Source of the DNA: Mikania micrantha
Lineage: Eukaryota; Streptophyta; Magnoliopsida; Asterales; Asteraceae
Length of the DNA stretch: 64,000 nt
Assembly: GCA_009363875.1 (NCBI GenBank)
Contig: CM018689.1
Coordinates: 57,351,741 to 57,415,740 of the forward strand
Direction: 5' to 3'
Shown here: positions 1 to 11,027 of the stretch, piece by piece
Position numbering within the stretch: the first letter of the stretch is position 1
Layout of the letters: each line of letters begins with the position of its first letter
Made by a program: the position numbers and the translations under genes
The notes under the pieces: model-generated
The model's database searches: none
Seen by the model: only the letters and a program-made list of their open reading frames with translations
Told to the model about the DNA's origin: nothing

Positions 1-2359
1 CCTCTCATTTTAATAGACAAATTATATATCAAATAGATTAGTTTAATGTTTAGAAAGTGATTATATTACTAGCTTGAGATCGAGACAAGAGAAATTAAAA
101 AAAATCATATAGCTGACACGTTAAATTGCCTAAAACTGAACGTTCTATTTTTTAAAAATTATTTCTATGGATTTTCACTTGTGATTTGACTGAAGTTTTT
201 TTTAATAGTTTTCATATCATTTTTCATGGATTTAGATTTTCTACCTTTTTCGCTTAAAAATATTTTCTAAAAAATTTGTTGGAAATTCCTTCCAGCAACA
301 TCTTATTTGAAAGATTATCGAAAATGATGTATCTTGTATGATTCTGATCCTTTTAGCTTCGAAATGAGTCACTTTTGGTTTTTAAGTAGCAAATTGCATT
401 GTTACAACATAAGGGAATCACAATTCGAAGGGACTAGGAGTCTAGGACAAAGGCTTACAGTTATTCCTCACGAGTCACAATTGTTTACAAACAAATTAAG
501 GTGTGCTTACAACAATCAGGGGTGAATTTAGGTTTTCGTGAAGTTTTGTGATCAGAGTCGCTATTGTTTCTCAAAATTAGGTTTTGGATTTTTAATTTTT
601 GTTCTAGATTTTGTGATCGGGTATACATACAGTCATACAACCTTAATTGCTTGCATTTTTATTTTATTTTTCTCTAGTTTATTGGAAATTTGGATTATTA
701 CTTGAATTTTTGATTACTTAGATTATTACTAAGTCTTAAGCCTGGATAATGAAGGAGTTTATAATTGTAACCATAAACATTGTAATTCGTATACAGCCTC
801 TAAATTAAAACGGTTGAGCCAACCTCCATGCACCATTTTATAATTTTTATTTTGTAAAAAAAATACCTCCATGCATTTTTTTTGGTGGTATTAATTTTAT
901 TTTGTACTTGCCTTTTAACATGTATCCACTTTATAAGAGGCACCATTTTTTATGCTCATTTAAGATATAAATATCATAGAAGCTACTTGAATATTATTTA
1001 CATACCTACTTCTTTCTGTGACAAACAGTTTTGTCCGTCCATGTGGCGGTGAATAAATGAGTTTGTACTAAACTAGACAACGACACCATGCTTCTAATGC
1101 ATTTTAAGAACATTTAATTTAATAACATCAATAAAGTTATCCATGGATTTGATTTTTCCTAAATTTGATGTTGGTCGATGTTTGCAACCTCTGCTGTTCA
1201 AGGTCATTGGTGCTAAAAATGCAAAATAAACATAACAAAAAAGAACAAACACTTTTAACCAACCCAAAAATAGACCCAAATTAGAAGAACATAAGAACAT
1301 TGGTATATTTTCCCTTATGAAATGCCTTTCAAAATGATTGATAAATCAACTAAAAAAGGAACTATATTGATATTCAAATTGAGTATAACTTTTGTTCTCT
1401 GACCATTTTCTTTTTATAAAAAATATGATTAAAAAGTAAAAAGAAAAAAGAAAACACGCACACTAGCTTGACCTTTTTAGTGCTATAGAAAACACGATTA
1501 CGAAAGGGGAAAAACATATTATTTGAGTATAACATGTTTTATTTATTTTTTTGCGAGTTGATATTAACTAGTTTATATATTTTGCCCTGCATGCTACGAC
1601 GGAACCATATCAAGACACTAACGTCAAAAATAAATTGTTTGCAAACTTCATAGCATCTTGAACATTGCCACGAATCCTGTCGGTTATCATATTTTACACG
1701 ACTCGTTTCGAATATATTTAAGTCGATATGTAGACCAACTTTAAATGCAAATAAAATATGCACGAAAAAGGATTTGACCCTATTAGTTTCCAAACCAAAT
1801 ATACGTCAAAATGTAAAACGATTATACATAAAAATAAGCTTGTATTAAGTTATTATTATTATTTTTTGAAGTGAACGAACAAAAGTCATTTAAGAAAAAA
1901 ACTAGAATTATACATATACTACATAGTTAACTTAGAATTTTGAAATCCTAGAGGGTAAATATGAAAACTGAAGGGAAATTTGTGTGATCAAAAATTTATT
2001 ATTTAAACTTTTTCGGCTTAAAAAAAAAAGTATCCTACAAAACTTTTGTGGTTTATATTTGTACTTAAGAGGTAATTCAAAAATTGAAAAACATAGCAGA
2101 TTAAAGTGATAACATATAAAAGTTTGAAGGGTGAGTTATGTACCAAAGTTTATTATTTAATTTTTATGGCTAAAATGAAAAAAAAAACACAAAACATAGG
2201 TATCATACAAAACAATTGTGATGAAAATAAAATAATCAAAATTTACAATTCTTATGTTAGATCAGATAAAGCTTTGTAACCAAAACACAAAAAACTAATA
2301 GCTTATTATCTAAACTTTTATCGTCTAAAACTTAAAATATATTTATTACAATTTCTTTT

Positions 2360-2361
<2 letters not shown>

Positions 2362-2394
<33 letters not shown>
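2362..2394. repeat. (TA)n microsatellite
   Basis: An uninterrupted run of TA dinucleotides. No foldback element is visible beside it, unlike most other TA tracts in this window. Confidence 0.9.
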
Positions 2395-2397
<3 letters not shown>

Positions 2398-2524
2398 GTA
2401 TCCAAATCAAGATAAATTTGTTACGCAATTAATATATAAAAACGTTATTATGAATATAAATTGGTTTCAAATAAAATTCATATCAAAATTTTAAAAATTA
2501 CTAACTATATACATTTAGAAGTTT

Positions 2525-2990
2525 TATGAACAATAATAATAATATAATATTAATAATATTATAATATAATAATATTAACATATATTATTATAATTAAAAT
2601 ATAATAAAATTATTTGCATTAATAATAATTTATTAATTATATAATATTATAATATAATTATATTAAATGTACTATTTTTATTATAATGATAAAAATATTA
2701 TAAAATTATTATTATAATATAATATTAACATAAATTGTATTAAAGTATATTATTAATAACAATATTATAATAATAAAAATATATTAACAGTAATAATATT
2801 ATAACATAATATTAACAATAATATAATAATAACAATATAAAATAATACTATAAAAATAATAATATTAAAATATAATACTATAATAATAGCAATAATATTA
2901 ATATAAATATAATAAAAATAATAATATTATAAAAAGTATTATAATAATAATAATAAGAAAAAAAACAAGTATAATAATAATATTATTTTC
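2525..2990. repeat. A/T-only low-complexity tract
   Basis: Nearly 470 bp made of ATA, AAT and TAA words with almost no G or C. It looks like a degenerate trinucleotide expansion. It could act as an easily melted segment or matrix-attachment-like DNA, but nothing in the sequence proves a function. Confidence 0.8.
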
Positions 2991-3396
2991 TAATTTTTGA
3001 TGGTTTACGTTTATGTTCGTAATTCTTTAAGAGATTACGATCAAGTGCGTCATATTTACTGTTTTGAAATTAAGTTTTTTTATGTTATGAGTCTAATTTT
3101 ACAGTTGTGTAATAATATTATAATCGCACATATGTTTCGGCTCGTGTTGCTTGAGTATAATGGTTACATTTAAAATAAAGTTCGAAACTAATGTATTAAT
3201 GTTTTACACAGACAAACATACATACTAGGTTAGAAACTAATGTATTACATGGATTAAACAAATCTAATATGTATAAACAACCTTTTTATGAAGATTTGTA
3301 TGTTTTATAATAATAATCGTGGCTTGATATTTTTTACGAGCTCAAGCTCAAATTTTTGTATATAATAATAAATACACACACAAACACATATATATA

Positions 3397-3815
3397 CACT
3401 ACAAGGAAAGCCACCAATAGCGACGACAAAAGTCGTCGCAATAGCCCAGAAAAATCGTCGCTATAGGTTATAGCGACGACAAGTCGTCGCTGCGTGGTCG
3501 TCGCTGTAGGTTAGTCGCAATAGCCCAGGAAAGTCGTCGCTACACGTGTCGTTCCTATAGGCTAATCTATAGGGACGACAGGTCGTCGCTATAGGTGTCT
3601 GACACATTTTCTTTTTTGATTTATTTTTATTTTGTTAATAATTAAAAAAAAGAAATTTTTTTTTCGAAATTACCTATAGCGACGACATATAATCGCTATA
3701 GAAAGTGGTCAAAAAGTCAAACAAAGGTCTATAGCGACAACATGTCGTCGCTATAGATTAAAGTCAACAAGTCAGACTTTGATCTATAGCGACGACAAGT
3801 CGTCGCTATAGACCT
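3397..3815. repeat. CACTA left subterminal repeat array
   Basis: Copies of TAGCGACGAC and its complement GTCGTCGCTA occur about every 30-60 bp, several fused into palindromes such as the one at 3783-3810. In known En/Spm elements such subterminal motifs bind the TnpA protein. Here that role is inferred. Confidence 0.85.
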
Positions 3816-4061
3816 ACAAAAAATTTTCAATTTTTTTTTGTATTCTGAAAGTTCTAGTTTTTAACATGTTTAAACAACAATACCAGTTTTAACCTGCTGC
3901 AAATAAGACTTTATCAAACATCAAAATACATTCACATTCATAAGTTTACATCAAAATCTCAAAGTTAACCAAGCAACCAAGCATAACAGGTTTAAGTTTG
4001 TTTATCAACCAACCAACCAACCATAACAAAGTTATAAGTGTTTTAAAATCCATAACTTCAT

Positions 4062-5708
4062 CTATTCACTTTCATCTTCATCTTCATCTTCTTCTTCCTC
4101 TTGATGTTGATCTTTTTCTTGATTTGTTTCAAATCCGGGATAGTATAAAGAGCTAGAGCCTTGGCCTCCTTGTATTGACATCAATTTGTTGATTTGTTGT
4201 TGCATCATCTCGTTGATGCGTTGTTGCTCCGTCCAGCGAGCATTTGCGTCAGCAAGTTGTTGTTGCAGCTCGTTTGCTACAGGTGCATACATGTGTGGAG
4301 GCAGGTCTGGGGTTATACTTTTAACTTTTCTTCTAACACCCCTTACGTGCCCACGTCGCTCACCCAGTGAGCGCTGCAACACTTTCACTTCATCTACCGG
4401 TGTGTCATCACCACCGGATGTGGATTTTGCTTTGTTTAATTCATCAGTAATATTCTCCTACATTAAAAACACAAGACAAACATATGTTAAATATTTTACA
4501 AAAATCCGTCAGCATAACTGCTGTAAAATGACTACCCAAAATGTATAATAAATGGCAACAAATCCTAATTTAAAAACAAGAATTCCCAATTCAATCAACA
4601 AATATGTAACAATTCATGTTTACCCATCCTATATATTTAAAGGCAACTTTCAAATCAAGTTTAAATGAGTAAAACATAATACTAGTGAACATCTATTACT
4701 TACCCAATGTTGCTCGGCTAATTGATTGTACCATTCCGAGCTTCCCTTAAAATGCATATCTCTCCAGCCTTCCACATGTTGAGGCTCACCGCCCTCCTTG
4801 ACCTTTAAACAATAACAAATATTATCATTAAGATATCAAATAAAAATTAATACATATTTTGATAACACTAAATTATAACCTCATCATAACGTCTCTGAGC
4901 GTATGATTGGGTCCCATGATAACTTCCATACAGCTGTTTTGATCTGTTAGCTGTATTCTTCAAAGATCTGTTTTTGTATGTAGAAGTTGTAAACAACCCA
5001 TCAATAACCTGCACCCACTCTTCTGGGTTCATGCCCTTAGGAGGATTCTGATTGGCTCTTGCTGTGTTGTCATATCCTCCTTCTTTGTCAAAGTGCTTCT
5101 TTAGCTTTGTTTTCCGGTCTTTGTACCGGTTCGCACAGTCAGCTTGAATCCCAAGCTTGATTCCATCCCAGTATTCGGTATTGTGATATTGGGCCAGATC
5201 AAAGTAATGCTATAAAAGTTGATATGATTAGAAAATAACCAAAAATATGAAACCAGTATACAAAAAGTATTAGTAAGTATACTAACATGGAGAGTGGTCA
5301 GAATAGACATCTTGACATCTCCCGGAACCTCCTGCCAGCTCTGATAATGAAATGGAGCATGTCTGTCAACTTCATTAGATATCAACCGAATAAATAGCTG
5401 ATAATTTTGTCCAACAGCTCTGTATAAGTTGGATGAGTAATCAAACTCAATTGGAAATGGTCTGCTTCCATTCTTTTGGAATTTGTCATACAAGTTTAAG
5501 TTTTTTCCAGAAGATCTTCGTTTGGTTGGTTTAGCTACATTAACACATGAAATTAAAAGTTACCAAATTGAATAATATGTTCAAGGAGATTAAAAATATA
5601 TTATACTAGAAACTTACAAGATTCACAGCTGGTTGGCACCCTATAAGGATGCCTATGTGGAGGTTCATCACCTCCGTCACCGCCATGGTATCCAGCAACA
5701 TCCGCCAT
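4062..5708 (-). CDS. CACTA-encoded Transposase_24-type protein (TnpA-like), 5 exons
   Basis: Five minus-strand exons join in frame with GT..AG borders: 5708-5618, 5534-5287, 5209-4880, 4802-4704 and 4457-4062, giving 387 aa. The start is the ATG at 5708. The protein opens with a Gly/Asp-rich stretch followed by a basic KPTKRRS patch. The central block contains FDLAQY, GIQADC, NPEEW and SYHGTQSYAQ. It resembles plant Ptta/En/Spm transposase proteins (Transposase_24) from memory of the family; no search was run. Near the C-terminus lies a Gln-rich, probably coiled-coil segment, and the protein ends in an acidic EEEEDEDEDE tail. It probably binds the subterminal repeats, as TnpA does. No frameshift or stop is visible. 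Confidence 0.8.
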
Positions 5709-6172
5709 TCCTTGGACAAAAGCAAATAAATGTTAACAATTTTAACAAATGCAGCAATACAATATTAACAATATCAACAATTTACAACAACTAAATACAA
5801 ATGTGTTTCAACAACTAAATAATACAATCATACATTTACAATTCAAAACATTAAACTTTTGTATAAACATAAACAATAATGAAGATTTATTAACATACAC
5901 AATACACAAACATGGCTAAACATATTCAAAAATACTTATAAACATATTCAAAATACGTATTGTAATTCTAATTATATCTCAATTTGAAAAATACACATAC
6001 ACATGGCTAAACATATTCAAAGATCCAAACATAAAAATACATATACAAATTCTAACCTTAAGTTAACACAAGTTAAACATATACACATTACATAAACATA
6101 GACTTACACACATACATCAATTTACAACTTCATTTAGCTCAAATCATTTAACTTAATGTTTCTAACATATAC

Positions 6173-6480
6173 ACATAATTAAGATTAACATATACTAATA
6201 TCCTTAAATTAACATAAGTTACATATTGTAATTCTATATCTTAACATAAAAATACATACCTAAATTCTAATCATAAGTTAACATAATATCTCAACATACT
6301 AATAACCCAACAAGAACAAAAAATTATACACATAATTAAGATAAACAAATACTAATATCCTTAAATTAACATAGTTGTCCTATTGTAATTCTATATCCCA
6401 ACATAAAAATACATACATAAATTCTAATTTTAAGTTAACATAATATCCCAACATACTAATAACTCAACATACTAATACCT
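6173..6480. repeat. Imperfect tandem duplication, about 157-bp unit
   Basis: The text starting CACATAATTAAGAT at 6173 recurs at 6330 with the same order of words (ACTAATATCCTTAAATTAAC, then TAAGTTAACATAATAT). It lies in the gene-free interior of the CACTA element. Confidence 0.75.
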
Positions 6481-6676
6481 ATGTCGAATTAAGGTTCCAA
6501 AAATCTTCAACATGAAATCAACCTTGTATAATTACATACATTGCAAAAAAAAATTGAAAAAAAATTAGTAAACCTATGAAATATGAGAAGTATCCAACAA
6601 TTCATATGAAAAAAATAAAAAATTACACAAAAAAAACATACATACTAAATATGAGAAGTATCCAACAATTTACAAG

Positions 6677-6990
6677 CACCAAATTAAACCTATCATCATA
6701 AAAAATTGTCAAAACCTTGCAAATATATAAAAAAAAATGAAAGATTTAAGAAAAATACACATACCTATACAAATGAGATGGTTTAAATCATCTTCTCACC
6801 ATGAAATCGCCAATATACGAACACAACAACCCACCAAATTAAACCTATCACCATAAAAATGCTTAAAACCTTGCAAATATATGAAAAAACAAAAAAAAAA
6901 TGAAAGATTTAAGAAAAATACACATACCTATACAAATGAGATGCTTCAAATCATCTTTTCACCATGAAATAGTCAATATCCGACCACAAG
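6677..6990. repeat. Imperfect tandem duplication, about 155-bp unit
   Basis: CACCAAATTAAACCTATCA at 6677 recurs at 6832, and the following 150 bp also repeat, including GAAAGATTTAAGAAAAATAC and CTATACAAATGAGATG. The period nearly matches that of the duplication at 6173-6480. Confidence 0.8.
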
Positions 6991-7078
6991 AACCGAAAAT
7001 CGCCCTTTGGAATCGGAAAAATGGAGAAGAGGGGAGTTTTCTGCGAAAATGAAGTCTGTTCGCATTTTTGGGTATATG

Positions 7079-7495
7079 AACATGTCGTCGCTATAGTTCA
7101 CCCTCGAAACTGACGATAACGCATTAAATGCACTGTATAAAGCGGTTTGTCTTTTACTTAGACTATAGAGACGACCTATCGTCCCTATAGGGTATTTAAT
7201 TTTTTTTTTGATTTTTTTACCAGTAATATCTAGATTAAAAAAATAAAAAAAATTCCACCTATAGCGACGGCCGATAGTCGCTATAGGGTTTTCGCAAAAC
7301 ACCCCATTTTTTTGTCAAAGCCTGCCCTTTTCGTCTTCAGCTATAGCGACGACATGTGGTCGCTATAGCTTAAAAGCACCGAAAAAGTACTTTTAAGCTA
7401 TAGCCACGACATGTCGTCGCTATAGCTGAACCTATAGGAACGACAATTCATCGTCGCAGTAGCTTTTGTCCCCTTAGCTGGCTTTTCTTGTAGTG
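7079..7495. repeat. CACTA right subterminal repeat array
   Basis: This mirrors the left array, with CTATAGCGACGAC-type motifs near 7085, 7145, 7259, 7340 and 7397 in both orientations. It ends in the right terminal inverted repeat. Frames such as 6973-7302 that cross it are repeat translations, not genes. Confidence 0.85.
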
Positions 7496-7650
7496 ATACT
7501 CGGTATATCTTTATCAACGGTCAAACTAAAACGCATATAGTATTATATATAATACAAAACACCCAAAATATTTTTATTAAACTTTTAGTCCAAAGTCCAA
7601 ACCACATGCAAGCAAATAAAATGACATATTTATCTTCCCAGCTGGCTTAA

Positions 7651-9096
7651 TTATATAGTCTTGACAATTTCTGGCACGTTTACTGGGTACCTATGAATGC
7701 AATCAGCCCATGCACTATTCTTTGGTGCTTCAATTTCTCTGTTACATTCCCAAACCGCACTGTTACACTTGAACCCACTCCCAAACCCTATTTGCCACAC
7801 CCTATCACCTTTTTTCATCTTCTCTTTGGCTTCCATGTAACCCAATTCATACCACAATGAAGAGGATGACGTGTTCCCGAACCGGTGCAACGTCATCCTC
7901 GACGCTTCAACATGTTCAGAAGACAGTCTTAGACTCTTTTGAAGCTCGTCGATAACTGCCCGTCCACCCGCATGTATACAGAAGTGATCGAACGCCTTTT
8001 TAAAATCAGGAATGTAGGGTTTGAGATCAAGTTTAAGGATCTTTCGTCCCAAAAAGTTGAAAAGAAACAAGAGTTTCTCGGATGCCGGGAGAACCAACGG
8101 GCCGATGGTGCTGATGTTTGACTTCAATGAGCGGCCTGCGATAACCATTAGGTCTAGGTTTAACGCGATCCCGACATGACCTTCTTTGTCTTCTTCTTGT
8201 GTGACACAACGGTAAGATTTGTCTTCAGACCCTTTGTGGGTCCGAACCACATGCAAAAGCTTGTACTTTGCATGCTTACGTTGGGAACTTTTATTGGTTA
8301 GAAGGATCGCTGCTCCTCCCATTCTGAAAAGACAGTTTGGAAGAAGCATCGATCTTTCTTTACCCATGTAAGAATTCGGGCCGATTATTTCCGTACTTAT
8401 AACTACTGCATACGACTCGGGGTGGACTTGGAGTAGGTGTTTCGCGAAGTCTATCGAGATTAAACCCGCGCTACAACCCATTCCAGACAAGTTAAAACTT
8501 TTAACATTACTTCTCATATGATACTTGCTAACCACCATGGCTGAAAGAGAAGGAGTTGGTGCAAAGAGACTGCAGTTTACAATCAAGATATCAATGTCTT
8601 TCGGGTTGATTCCGGTTTGTTGAAACAATGAATCCATGGCTGAGAAAATGACCAGTTGGGCTTCATCTCTAGCATCCATCATATTAGGGTTTGGTGGAAG
8701 ATAATGTAGTGGATGTGGTAAACATGTTTCTTCACCCAAACCAGATCTCTCAAAGATCTTGACTTGGAAAGCTATGCTCTTAGGCTGTGAGGCTAAGATG
8801 ATGCGACCGTGTTCAACCGCGGTGGCATACGGTACGCGAAAAACAGAAGGGGGCTTGAAACAAGCGAAGTCTAGCAGGTAGACGGTTCGAGGCTTGTTCA
8901 TGAGGTAAAATGTGAGAATGGTGATGGTTAGCATCGCGGCGGTGAGTGCGTGAGCGAAAGAGAGATGATTAAGAAGATGATGAAGATCATATGGGAATTG
9001 TTTGGATGCTTGAATGGTGATTGCAACAATTATGGTTATGATTACAAGTTTATGGAGATTGTCATGATATTGTTTTGAAAATTTCTTGATCAACAT
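7651..9096 (-). CDS. 3-ketoacyl-CoA synthase, KCS5/KCS6 (CER6)-like
   Basis: An uninterrupted 481-aa frame. The family condenses malonyl-CoA with long-chain acyl-CoA in the endoplasmic-reticulum elongase that makes very-long-chain fatty acids for cuticular wax. Two hydrophobic segments lie near residues 16-30 and 48-66. The FAE1/CUT1 condensing domain follows, with Cys208 in SGMGCSAG, His375 in CIHAGGRA and Asn408 in RFGNTSSSS as the expected triad. The motifs LPNCLFRMGG and EHVEASRMTLHRFG and the Cys-Asn-Arg text near the C-terminus resemble KCS5/KCS6 more than other KCS types. The ATG at 9096 is the first in frame; the reading frame can extend upstream only through a TTG. The N-terminus is somewhat shorter and more divergent than in typical KCS6. 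No intron is seen. A CACTA element ends 155 bp past the stop. Confidence 0.92.
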   Translation of the reverse strand: MLIKKFSKQYHDNLHKLVIITIIVAITIQASKQFPYDLHHLLNHLSFAHALTAAMLTITILTFYLMNKPRTVYLLDFACFKPPSVFRVPYATAVEHGRIILASQPKSIAFQVKIFERSGLGEETCLPHPLHYLPPNPNMMDARDEAQLVIFSAMDSLFQQTGINPKDIDILIVNCSLFAPTPSLSAMVVSKYHMRSNVKSFNLSGMGCSAGLISIDFAKHLLQVHPESYAVVISTEIIGPNSYMGKERSMLLPNCLFRMGGAAILLTNKSSQRKHAKYKLLHVVRTHKGSEDKSYRCVTQEEDKEGHVGIALNLDLMVIAGRSLKSNISTIGPLVLPASEKLLFLFNFLGRKILKLDLKPYIPDFKKAFDHFCIHAGGRAVIDELQKSLRLSSEHVEASRMTLHRFGNTSSSSLWYELGYMEAKEKMKKGDRVWQIGFGSGFKCNSAVWECNREIEAPKNSAWADCIHRYPVNVPEIVKTI

Positions 9097-9237
9097 TATG
9101 AACAAACAAAGGTAGAGAAATGGTATGGTTTGGATATGGGAATTGAAGGAGGGAGGGTTGTATATGAAGGAAATGGGAAGAAGAGGAAGATTTAATAGAT
9201 ATGGTGGGGATGAGGTAGATGAGAAGATTAAATGAGG

Positions 9238-9244
9238 ATTTATA
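9238..9244 (-). promoter_or_regulatory. Candidate TATA box of the KCS gene
   Basis: TATAAAT on the minus strand, about 140 bp upstream of the ATG, would give a 5' leader of roughly 110 nt. The position is plausible, but the transcription start is not known. Confidence 0.4.
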
Positions 9245-9445
9245 ATTCATCCTTATCTTTATTATTAATATTATTATTTATTAATATTGTTATTGGTGTA
9301 AATTATTTGGTGGTGTGATTTATGCAAAACTTTATATTTCGTACCTACGTAAATGGTCCTAAATTGTTTCGATCGTTGTCTAGCAAGCATTTCCTACGTG
9401 ACATGAAAGCCATTTTAAAAGACATCGTACATAGAAACTCATGTA

Positions 9446-9447
<2 letters not shown>

Positions 9448-9483
<36 letters not shown>

Positions 9484-9514
9484 TTATATGGTGATTCATT
9501 AGATGTGTAGACGA

Positions 9515-9583
<69 letters not shown>
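9448..9583. repeat. Two (TA)n microsatellites
   Basis: TA runs at about 9448-9479 and 9520-9583, separated by about 40 bp. The second directly abuts the first foldback element. Tyr/Ile frames over this region are translations of the repeat. Confidence 0.9.
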
Positions 9584-9585
<2 letters not shown>

Positions 9586-9970
9586 ACATGGAATTTTACA
9601 TAACCCACTATTCCCGCGCTAACCCAAATAACTTAGGCAAGATGAAGCCAAATTTAGGATTTTTTTTTAAACATCATTGTAACACATTTTGAACACCATG
9701 TTCTTTTATGAGTTTGGGCTAATTCATCACCATTTAAAAATTTACAGTACTGTAAGTTTTTAAATATTTAAAACTTACAGTACTGTAGCACCAAACTTAC
9801 AACGATGATATTTTTTAAACGGTGATGAATTAGCCCAAACTCATAAAAGAACATTGTGTTCAAAATTTGTTACAATGATGTTCAAAAATAAAAATCCAAG
9901 ATTTTGCTTCATCTTTCCAAAGTTATTTGGGTTAGCATGAGAATAGTGGGTTATTTATTGTGCCCAACCC
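9584..9970. mobile_element. Foldback element E1 in a (TA)n tract
   Basis: About 390 bp made of two inverted arms of about 180 bp. Text such as TTTTATGAGTTTGGGCTAAT near 9705-9723 returns inverted near 9825-9845, and AACCCACTATTC near the left end returns inverted as GAATAGTGGGTT. The outer ends read TATA-GGACATGG and GCCCAACCC-TATA. No coding potential. The layout is like Micron-type MITEs, which insert into TA microsatellites. Confidence 0.8.
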
Positions 9971-9996
9971 TATATATATATATATATATATATATA

Positions 9997-10384
9997 GGGG
10001 ATGGTTCCATTGTTAACCCTTCCTTATAGCGTTAACCGCTTAACCCTGACGTTTTTTTCCCGAGTCTTTGTTTTTTTTCATGGTTTTTATTATACATAAA
10101 TAGGGGGTTTTTTTTTTGTGTTTTTGCTAATTCATCACCGTTTAGAAGTTATAGTAAGGGTAAGTTACTTATTCTTACTTACATAAGATAGGGATTTTAA
10201 GTAAGCGTAAGTAACTTACGCTTACTATAACTTCTAAACGGTGATAAATTAGCAAAAACACAAAAAAGAAACCCCCTCTATTTATGTATAATAAAAACCA
10301 TAAAAAAAAACAAAGATTCGGGCAAAAAACGCTAGGGTTAAGCAGTTAACGCTATAAGGAAGGGTTAACATTTGATCCTTCCCC
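9997..10384. mobile_element. Foldback element E2 in a (TA)n tract
   Basis: About 388 bp, nearly a perfect long hairpin. It starts GGGGATGGTTCC and ends GGATCCTTCCCC, with AACCCTTCCTTATAGCGTTA in both arms. (TA)n flanks both sides. The inner arms carry CTAATTCATCACCG, a box also found in element E1. Confidence 0.85.
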
Positions 10385-10399
10385 TATATATATATATAT

Positions 10400-10831
10400 T
10401 ATTTTGGAAACCCACTTGAGTTGAAGAAACTTTGGAATCTTTGAAAAAAACAATGTAAACAAACCAAAAAAATTTTATTTTTTTTATAGTTTTGTAAAAT
10501 CATTAGGTTCAATTTTATAAAAAAAAAGTGAAAAAAGCGCCGAGACATTTCTTAAAAAAAAATTAATTTGTTGACGATGTAACAAAGAGGTAACACAGAC
10601 GTAACACGATGTACACAGCTGTACAGCTGTGTTACGTCTTTGTTACATCGTCGACAAATTATTTTTTTTAAAAAAAATGGCTTCGCGTTTTTTTCATTTT
10701 TTTTATAAAATTGACCCTAATGATGTTACAAAACTATAAAAAAATAAAAAAATTTTGGGTTTGTTTAAATTGTTTTCTCAAAGTTTCCAAAGTTTCTTCA
10801 ATTCAAGTGGGTTTCCAATTTATATATGCCC
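10400..10831. mobile_element. Foldback element E3 in a (TA)n tract
   Basis: The left arm begins GGAAACCCACTTGAGTTGAA and the right arm ends TTCAAGTGGGTTTCC. The arms meet near an inner palindrome around 10600-10640 (GTACACAGCTGTACAGCTGTG). (TA)n flanks both sides. The right terminus resembles the left end of the repeat starting at 26366. Confidence 0.8.
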
Positions 10832-10839
10832 TATATATA

Positions 10840-11024
10840 TATATATAATATTTAAAAATTATATATAAATATTTAATAATTGTAAATTTATATTTTAAGA
10901 TGACAAGTAACTAAAATTTCTTTATTATTTATTTAGTTTCATAATTATTAATATTTAATTATATAATTGAAAAAGATTTTCAAATTTTGTCGGAAGGCAT
11001 ACGTTTTTTTTAAATCCTCTTTTA
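10840..11024. other. AT-rich spacer, nothing recognised
   Basis: An AT-rich stretch between the third foldback element and a Harbinger-like MITE. No gene, hairpin or known repeat could be supported. Confidence 0.5.
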
Positions 11025-11027
11025 TTA

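Larger units (their letters stand above)
1..3393. other. AT-rich intergenic DNA, no gene seen
   Basis: I see no open reading frame with recognisable protein content here. The longest frames (for example 334-525) lack any motif and have no convincing splice sites. The stretch contains a (TA)n tract and a long A/T-only tract, listed separately. It ends at the target duplication of the CACTA element. Confidence 0.7.
3397..7495 (-). mobile_element. CACTA (En/Spm) DNA transposon, 4.1 kb
   Basis: The element begins CACTACAAGGAAAGCC and ends GGCTTTTCTTGTAGTG, the CACTA-type terminal inverted repeat. It is flanked by the 3-bp duplication ATA at 3394-3396 and 7496-7498, as expected for this superfamily. 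Both ends carry many direct and inverted copies of a TAGCGACGAC motif. The interior holds a spliced minus-strand gene of the Transposase_24 type (4062-5708) and about 1.3 kb of AT-rich DNA with tandem duplications. I find no DDE-type TnpD transposase, so the copy is probably non-autonomous and would need a partner element. The clean ends and open gene suggest a fairly recent insertion. Confidence 0.93.

Noticed and set aside
3397..3815. CRISPR-like regular repeats
   Set aside because: The motifs occur in both orientations with irregular spacing and lie at a CACTA terminus. The genome is a plant nuclear one.
4186..4548. 120-codon plus-strand frame
   Set aside because: Lies opposite the last exon of the CACTA gene and reads as its shadow.
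5710..6970. A hidden TnpD transposase in the CACTA element
   Set aside because: No open frame of useful length or DDE-type motif on either strand. The text is AT-rich with tandem duplications.
9062..9096. Upstream start of the KCS frame at a TTG (9105)
   Set aside because: Plant genes start at ATG. The ATG at 9096 is the first in-frame one and fits the family.
9345..9608. Open frames rich in Tyr-Ile repeats
   Set aside because: They are translations of (TA)n microsatellites and carry no other content.
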